NCBI GenBank assembly: GCA_029265335.1
Contig: JAJUJN010000048.1
Coordinates: forward strand, 1 to 10,232
From: Alcaligenaceae bacterium
GTDB lineage: Bacteria; Pseudomonadota; Gammaproteobacteria; Burkholderiales; Burkholderiaceae_B
Length of the DNA stretch: 10,232 bases
Direction: 5' to 3'
Shown: positions 5,495-10,232 of the stretch, piece after piece
Layout: each line of letters begins with the position of its first letter
Numbering within the stretch: position 1 is the first letter of the stretch
Translations under genes and position numbers: made by a program
The notes under the pieces: model-generated
The model's database searches: none
The model's input: the letters and a program-made list of their open reading frames with translations, nothing else
What the model was told of the DNA's origin: nothing

Positions 5495-7598
5495 GATTCC
5501 ACTCCCGCGCGGCGAGGCGCTTTTGCAAGAAGCCGATTACTACCGACGACAGGCGCGCGTACCAACGCTCCCAGAGGTTTGGGTGATGGATCACCTCGGC
5601 CCGATAGAACGACGGGCACAGCACCGCCGCATGCGCAACCTCGCCACAATGCCCACAGCCCACACAGCTCGACAGCACCGTGGCCACGGGATCCCGGCGC
5701 AGCGGGTCGGGGTTGTCGCGAATCGACAGCGACGGACAGCCCGAGAGCCTGATGCAGGAGTGATCGCCGGTGCAGGTGTCGGAATCCACGCCAAAGCGCT
5801 CCACGACGGTGCGCTCACCCTGGCGCATGCGCTCCCTCTTTTTTGGTCGCTCGCGACGCTGCTTGTTGAGCATGCATTCCGACTGCGCAATCACCACCTT
5901 GGGGCCCGCGACGTCGGTGGTGAGGGCCTCACGCAGGGTGGCTGTCATGCGCGCCAGGTCGTAGGTGTTGTCGATCGTACGCACCCACTTGGCGCCCACC
6001 CCCCGCACCGCGGCCTCGATCGAGTTCTGAGTGGAGCGATGTTCGCTGGGGCGGTGCGAAGACGGAATGTCCTGCCCTCCGGTGGCGGCCGAATAGCCGT
6101 TATCGATGAGCAGAATGACGTTGTCGTTCTCGTTGAATACGGCGTTGGCCACGCCGGTGGTGAGCCCGTTGTGCCAGAAGCCGCCGTCGCCCATCACGCT
6201 GATCGTGCGTCGGCCTCCCTCGACATTGAAAGCCGAAGCACCAGCCGCGCCCAGGCCGTAGCCCATGGACGTGGCGCCCACATTGAAAGGCGGCAAAGCG
6301 GCGAACTGATGGCAACCGATATCGGCACTGATGTAATGCGGCCCGGTGTCTTTTTCGACCAGCTTCAGCGCAGCGAATATCGGCCGCTCCGGACACCCTG
6401 TGCAGAAGCCCGGCGGCCGCGGCTGCACTTCCGGCACCTCGACCATGGGCGTTCCGGGCATGGACGGCACGATCGGCACCACCTTGGGCTTGAGCATCTG
6501 CTCCACATCGGTGGGCAGACTCAGCGTGACTTCTTCGCCGGCATGGGGGTAGCGTTCAAGAAACTTGCGCAAACCCTTGAGCATGGCTTGCACCGTGTAT
6601 TCGCCGGCCAAGGGCAGCATGTCCTTGCCATGCACAAGAGTTTCTACTCCCTGGCGGCGCACGAGGGTATGCAGACTCTGCTCGATGTATTCGGGCTGGC
6701 CCTCCTCCATCATGAGCACGGCCTGTTTGTTGGCCATGAAGTCGAGCACTTCGTCGTCTACCATGGGGTAGACCACGTTCATCACATAGATGGGCAACTG
6801 GTTGTTGCCAAAAGCGTCGGCCAAGCCCAGCAATTCGAGCGCCCGCAGCAAAGTGTTGTAGAGCCCGCCCTGCACCATGATGCCCACGTCGATGCGCTTG
6901 GCGTCGGCGTCGAACACTTCGTTCATGCGATGTTCGCGAACAAAGTTCACCGCCGCAGGCCACCGGTCTTTCACCTTCTCGTGTTCATGCACGAAAGTGG
7001 CCGGCGCCAGCGCCATGCGCTGGACATCGCGCCGCGGCTGCTCTGTCGCTTCCTTCAGCGTCATTTCGGGCCGCCGGTTGGTGGCCGCCGTGAAGCGACC
7101 ATGCATATGGCAGGCACGCACACGCATGGTCATCATCACCGGCGTGTTGCTGGCTTCAGAAAGCTCGAAGCTCTTTTCCACCGCGTCTACGATGCTGGGC
7201 AAGTTGGGCCGTGGGTCGAGCAGCCACATCTGCGATTTCATGGCAAAGGCGTGGGAGCGTTCCTGGATGATGCTCGAACCTTCACCGTAGTCTTCGCCCA
7301 GTATCACCAAGGTGCCGCCGGTCACCCCGCCGGAGGCGAGGTTCGACAGCGCATCGGCGGCCACGTTGGTGCCCACCGTGGATTTGAAGGTGATGGCGCC
7401 CCGTACCGGGTAATGCACCGAGGCCCCCAGCATGGCGGCCGCGGCGGCTTCGCTGGTATTGCTTTCAAAATGTACGCCCAATTCATCGAGCGTTTCACGG
7501 GCGTCGGCCAGCACATCCATCAAATGAGACACAGGAGAACCCTGGTAGCCGCCCACGTAAGCCACGCCCGATTGCAGCAAGGCTTTGGTGACGGCCAG
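5484..7598 (-). other. iorA: IorA portion: indolepyruvate:ferredoxin oxidoreductase alpha subunit, N-terminus missing
   Basis: Residues about 862-1565 of the fused frame (704 residues) are almost a full alpha subunit. A pyrimidine-type thiamine-diphosphate domain comes first (VAYVGGYQGSPVSHL 873-887; TFKSTVGTNVAADAL 931-945; GEDYGEGSS 962-970). A middle domain follows (about 1095-1220), then the pyrophosphate-binding domain with FCTGCPERP (1259-1267) and the TPP motif GDGGFWHNG (1331-1339) ending at LLIDN (1357-1361). A C-terminal iron-sulfur domain has Cys at 1470, 1476, 1482, 1506, 1509, 1512 and 1522. It should bind TPP and two [4Fe-4S] clusters and decarboxylate aryl-pyruvates. The native start would lie an estimated 20-30 residues upstream of the joint. 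Internal GTG or ATG codons (e.g. M888) would cut into conserved motifs and are not credible starts. Confidence 0.88.
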
Positions 7599-10232
7599 CG
7601 TCAGCGGAATGATGAGCCTGAATTCGCTGCCGCTCCCGGGGGTCGAGAGTATCTCGACACGCCCGCCGAGGCTATTGACCTCCGTTTTCACCACGTCCAT
7701 CCCGACGCCGCGACCGGCAATCTGCGAGACCTCCTCCGCCGTCGAGAAGCCCGGCGCAAAAATCAATTCGGCCAAGCTCTCCGGAGAAACCTCGTCCTCC
7801 GCCTTGATCAACCCGGCGGCAACCCCCCGCGAACGGATGCGTTCGTAATCAAGCCCGGCGCCATCGTCCGCGAGCGCCAGGACGATTTCATTGCCCTCCT
7901 GCTTGAGGGAGAGGGCAACATCCCCGATCTCGGGCTTGCCTCTGGCGCGCCGGGTTTCGCGATCTTCCAGACCGTGGGCAATGGCGTTGCGAAGCATGTG
8001 TTCAAGTGGTGCGGCGATTTTCTCCAGCACACTCCGATCGAGCTCGACCTGACCGCCCTTGATCTCAAGGTTGGCACGCTTGTTCAATTCCTTCGACGTC
8101 TGCCGGACGATCCGGTACATGCGGTCGGCCAGACTGTTGAACGGCACCATGCGCACCGACATCAGCTCCTGCTGCACTTCGCGGTTGAGGCGCGCCTGGG
8201 CAATAAGCGCCGCGTTGGCATCGTCGAGATTCTTGAGCAGGTTCTGCTGGACCGTAGCCACGTCGTTGACCGACTCCGCCATCATCCGGGTCAGTTCCTG
8301 GAACTGGGTAAACCGGTCAAACTCCAGTGGATCGAAACCTGCATGCCGCGCATCCGCCAGGGCTTCGCGTGACTGCATCTGCGACTCGGCCTGAATCTCG
8401 ATGTCCCTGAGCTGGCGACGCAAGCGAATGACGTTCTCGGTCAGATCGAGCAGGGAGTCTTTCAGGCTGCGCATTTCCCCTTCGATACGCGAACGGGCAA
8501 TCGCCAATTCCCCCGCCTCGTTGACCAGGCGATCGATGACCCCGGCGCGAACGCGAAGGATTGCCTGCTGCGGTGCTGCGTCGCTTTCAACATCAACCGG
8601 ACCCTCACCAAGCCGCGAACGGTCGGCACGGCGCTCGACAAACCCCTGAGCCAGTGGCTTGCCCGCCTCCTCCGGTTGTTGCCAGGCAGACGCGACCGGC
8701 ACGGCAGGCGCCGAAGCGTCGGAAGCCATGTCGCGCTCAGCACCAAGATCTTCGCCTCGCTCCAGTCGCTCGACAATTTGCCTGATCGCCTCGAAGGCGC
8801 TTTCGATCTCGTCAATGGTGTCGGCCGAAGCCCCCCCTGTCTTGGCCACTTCGCCAATCCGGGCCTCCAGCGCGTGGGCGATCTCGCCGAGGGTCATGGC
8901 CCCCGCCATCCGCGCACTGCCCTTCAGGGTATGCATCTGGCGGGCGAGTATGCGTACGATCTCGGTACTGTCGGGATCATCGCGCCACGCACGCAATTGC
9001 GCAGAAATTCCCTGATTGAGCTCCGCCGCTTCCTCGAGGAAGATCGGCAACAGTTGCTCGTCGATCTCGTCATTCAGCAAGGGAACCGTCGGAAGCAGGG
9101 AAGCTCTCGCCTCCGGCACGGCGGCCAAGACCGGCACCTCGGGCGATGCGTCCTGAGCCGGAGGAGGCGACTCACCCGATTCGCACGGGGACTCGACAGG
9201 AGACTCCGATGGTACCGTCGCAGTAACGACGCTGGCGGCAAAAAGCCCGTCGAGATCGTCGATCAACCCGGGGGGAACACTGATTTCCTGCCGCTGAGCA
9301 AGGGCGGAAAGCATCAGTTCCAGTTCTCCCACCGCTCTTCTGATGACCCCCAGCGCTTCCGCACTACCCGGGTTCTCTGAATGGTCGCGCCGCAACAAGG
9401 CATGCTCCAGCGCGTACCCCAACTGGTTGATCGGGGTGAGACCAACCGTGGCAGAAATTCCCGCCAGGGTATGCGCGGCACGGTACATGTTTTGCGGCGT
9501 CGGAACCGTATCCGCACTCTCCAGGACTGGCAGTTCCCGACGCAGTGTCTGCAGATGAGTTTGCGCCTCTTCCGAGAAAATCTCGAACAACGCCGGAGAA
9601 ATACTGAGGCGTTGCTGAGGCTTTGCCACCTCGGGACTGCCCAATTCGGGCTGCCCACCTGCGGCTACCTCAGGGGGTTCGCCGACGCCGGACGCCGGCT
9701 GTTCGCCCGCATCAGAAGCGTCGCTCTCCGGTTCCTCGCTGGGCACGAAAGCAGGTACTTCTTCCAGCGCATCAGGTGCCGCGGAGGAAAAATCAACATG
9801 AATTATCTCTGCCGTTGAATCCGGTGAGTTCCTCGGCTCCGCCTCTGCCGGCAAGCCTTCTTCGAGCGGAACGAGTTCAATGGCCTGGCTTTCTCCCACC
9901 TCCGCGTCCGTCGTTGCCGCTACAGGCAACTCCTCCGGCTCTTTCTGCGCGGCACTTTCAGTCCCTGATCGCAACGCCTCCGCGCGGGCAATCATCTCGA
10001 CCGGATCCGGGGCACACCCCTCGCCGGTCTCCAGATAGCGAACCCATTCCGAGAAAACGCCGGACGCCTGATCGAGCAAATCGAGCAATCCCCCGCTGAC
10101 AGGCATTTCCAGGCGCAACCAGAGGTTGAGCGTCTGTTCGATCGCCCATGCCGCCTCTCCCACATCCTTGAGGCCGACCATCCGGCCACTCCCCTTGAGT
10201 GTGTGGAACGACCGGCGAATGACCGTCAGATA
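5484..10232 (-). CDS. Chimeric frame: ChpA/CheA-type kinase fused in frame to IorA (5' end outside window)
   Basis: A single frame without stops runs from the right edge to TGA at 5484-5486. An ATG at 10181 is internal, because the preceding codons read YLTVIRRSFHTLKGSGR, an Hpt phosphorylation motif. Numbering from that Met, residues 1-861 are a multi-Hpt CheA-like kinase and residues about 862-1565 are the indolepyruvate oxidoreductase alpha subunit. Neither half is whole at the joint: the kinase lacks its CheW-like domain and any receiver, and IorA lacks its start and first residues. I know of no family with this architecture. A real gene fusion is possible, but a chimeric assembly joint is in my view the better explanation. 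The frame overlaps iorB by 11 bp, which fits a native iorA 3' end. The frame itself is certain; its biological reality is not. Confidence 0.6.
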   Translation of the reverse strand, partial: YLTVIRRSFHTLKGSGRMVGLKDVGEAAWAIEQTLNLWLRLEMPVSGGLLDLLDQASGVFSEWVRYLETGEGCAPDPVEMIARAEALRSGTESAAQKEPEELPVAATTDAEVGESQAIELVPLEEGLPAEAEPRNSPDSTAEIIHVDFSSAAPDALEEVPAFVPSEEPESDASDAGEQPASGVGEPPEVAAGGQPELGSPEVAKPQQRLSISPALFEIFSEEAQTHLQTLRRELPVLESADTVPTPQNMYRAAHTLAGISATVGLTPINQLGYALEHALLRRDHSENPGSAEALGVIRRAVGELELMLSALAQRQEISVPPGLIDDLDGLFAASVVTATVPSESPVESPCESGESPPPAQDASPEVPVLAAVPEARASLLPTVPLLNDEIDEQLLPIFLEEAAELNQGISAQLRAWRDDPDSTEIVRILARQMHTLKGSARMAGAMTLGEIAHALEARIGEVAKTGGASADTIDEIESAFEAIRQIVERLERGEDLGAERDMASDASAPAVPVASAWQQPEEAGKPLAQGFVERRADRSRLGEGPVDVESDAAPQQAILRVRAGVIDRLVNEAGELAIARSRIEGEMRSLKDSLLDLTENVIRLRRQLRDIEIQAESQMQSREALADARHAGFDPLEFDRFTQFQELTRMMAESVNDVATVQQNLLKNLDDANAALIAQARLNREVQQELMSVRMVPFNSLADRMYRIVRQTSKELNKRANLEIKGGQVELDRSVLEKIAAPLEHMLRNAIAHGLEDRETRRARGKPEIGDVALSLKQEGNEIVLALADDGAGLDYERIRSRGVAAGLIKAEDEVSPESLAELIFAPGFSTAEEVSQIAGRGVGMDVVKTEVNSLGGRVEILSTPGSGSEFRLIIPLTLAVTKALLQSGVAYVGGYQGSPVSHLMDVLADARETLDELGVHFESNTSEAAAAAMLGASVHYPVRGAITFKSTVGTNVAADALSNLASGGVTGGTLVILGEDYGEGSSIIQERSHAFAMKSQMWLLDPRPNLPSIVDAVEKSFELSEASNTPVMMTMRVRACHMHGRFTAATNRRPEMTLKEATEQPRRDVQRMALAPATFVHEHEKVKDRWPAAVNFVREHRMNEVFDADAKRIDVGIMVQGGLYNTLLRALELLGLADAFGNNQLPIYVMNVVYPMVDDEVLDFMANKQAVLMMEEGQPEYIEQSLHTLVRRQGVETLVHGKDMLPLAGEYTVQAMLKGLRKFLERYPHAGEEVTLSLPTDVEQMLKPKVVPIVPSMPGTPMVEVPEVQPRPPGFCTGCPERPIFAALKLVEKDTGPHYISADIGCHQFAALPPFNVGATSMGYGLGAAGASAFNVEGGRRTISVMGDGGFWHNGLTTGVANAVFNENDNVILLIDNGYSAATGGQDIPSSHRPSEHRSTQNSIEAAVRGVGAKWVRTIDNTYDLARMTATLREALTTDVAGPKVVIAQSECMLNKQRRERPKKRERMRQGERTVVERFGVDSDTCTGDHSCIRLSGCPSLSIRDNPDPLRRDPVATVLSSCVGCGHCGEVAHAAVLCPSFYRAEVIHHPNLWERWYARLSSVVIGFLQKRLAAREWNHAG
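5501..5506 (-). promoter_or_regulatory. Ribosome-binding site of iorB inside iorA
   Basis: On the minus strand GGGAG (5506-5502) lies seven bases before the iorB ATG at 5494, within the last codons of iorA. Together with the 11-bp overlap it supports coupled, stoichiometric synthesis of the two subunits. Confidence 0.7.
7576..10232 (-). other. ChpA/PilL-type chemotaxis histidine kinase portion, both ends truncated
   Basis: Reading from the window edge there are three Hpt modules. The first is cut by the edge (SFHTLKGSGR, His codon 10205-10203). The second covers about residues 195-300 with H237 in AAHTLAG. The third covers about 373-475 with H417 in MHTLKGSARM. Long acidic, Pro/Ala/Ser-rich linkers separate them (about 69-190, 315-365, 475-535). 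Residues about 541-700 form the helical dimerisation region. The ATPase follows, with N box (LEHMLRNAIAHGLED 726-740), G1 (DDGAGLD 772-778), F box (IFAPGFSTAEE 807-817) and G2 (GRGVGMDVV 823-831), ending at GSGSEFRLIIPLTLA. All residues expected for ATP binding are present. Multiple Hpt domains point to the twitching-motility (Chp) class rather than flagellar CheA. The CheW-like and receiver domains that should follow are absent because the frame switches to IorA. Confidence 0.85.

Noticed and set aside
5493..8372. 959-codon open frame on the + strand
   Set aside because: It is antisense to iorA and the kinase. The translation is rich in His, Arg and Gly with no domain, as expected from the complement of a GC-rich coding region.
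10179..10181. ATG at 10181 as the start of the kinase
   Set aside because: The frame remains open to the window edge and the codons before it encode SFHTLKGSGR, a clear Hpt motif, so the Met is internal.
5484..10232. Claiming a new kinase-oxidoreductase signalling system
   Set aside because: Both halves are truncated at the joint and the joint lies on a probably shared motif, so an assembly chimera or accidental recombination must be excluded before any function is proposed.

Overview
The window looks like a GC-rich betaproteobacterium, most likely Burkholderiales/Alcaligenaceae-like. This is inferred from a Bug-family (TctC) solute receptor, a two-gene indolepyruvate:ferredoxin oxidoreductase of the long IorA/IorB type, an HPP-CBS membrane protein, and a DLFAHF-type cold-shock protein. 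No RNA gene, insertion sequence, CRISPR array or phage gene was seen.

Left region (1-2233, + strand). The window opens inside a sodium:solute symporter (SSS). An intercistronic stem-loop follows, then a 43-codon gene for a one-helix protein of the kind that accompanies SSS transporters. Next comes an HPP-domain membrane protein with two CBS domains. These three read as one co-directional cluster.

Middle region (2234-2894). A promoter with a consensus -35 box drives a 67-residue cold-shock protein behind a leader of about 140 nt. Downstream are a 14-bp GC-rich perfect hairpin, a symmetrical A/T-flanked terminator that can serve both strands, and a further hairpin just past the end of the convergent minus-strand operon.

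Right region (2895-10232, - strand). Reading leftward, the order is a very long open frame that enters from beyond the right edge, then IorB, then a Bug-family periplasmic binding protein. IorA and IorB overlap by 11 bp, and 23 bp separate IorB from the binding protein, so the three form an operon. IorAB should oxidise aryl-pyruvates (indolepyruvate, phenylpyruvate) to aryl-acetyl-CoA, and the Bug protein probably binds an organic or aromatic acid.

The main oddity is the long frame. Its N-terminal ~860 residues (plus 17 more to the window edge) are a ChpA/PilL-type chemotaxis kinase with three visible Hpt domains and a CheA ATPase. The kinase stops where its CheW-like domain should begin and continues, in frame, as IorA lacking its own start and first residues. 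The joint falls on a LAVTKALL stretch that plausibly belongs to both parents. This is either a real recombination product or, in my judgement more likely, a chimeric assembly joint. Everything right of about 7600 may then come from a different locus or organism.
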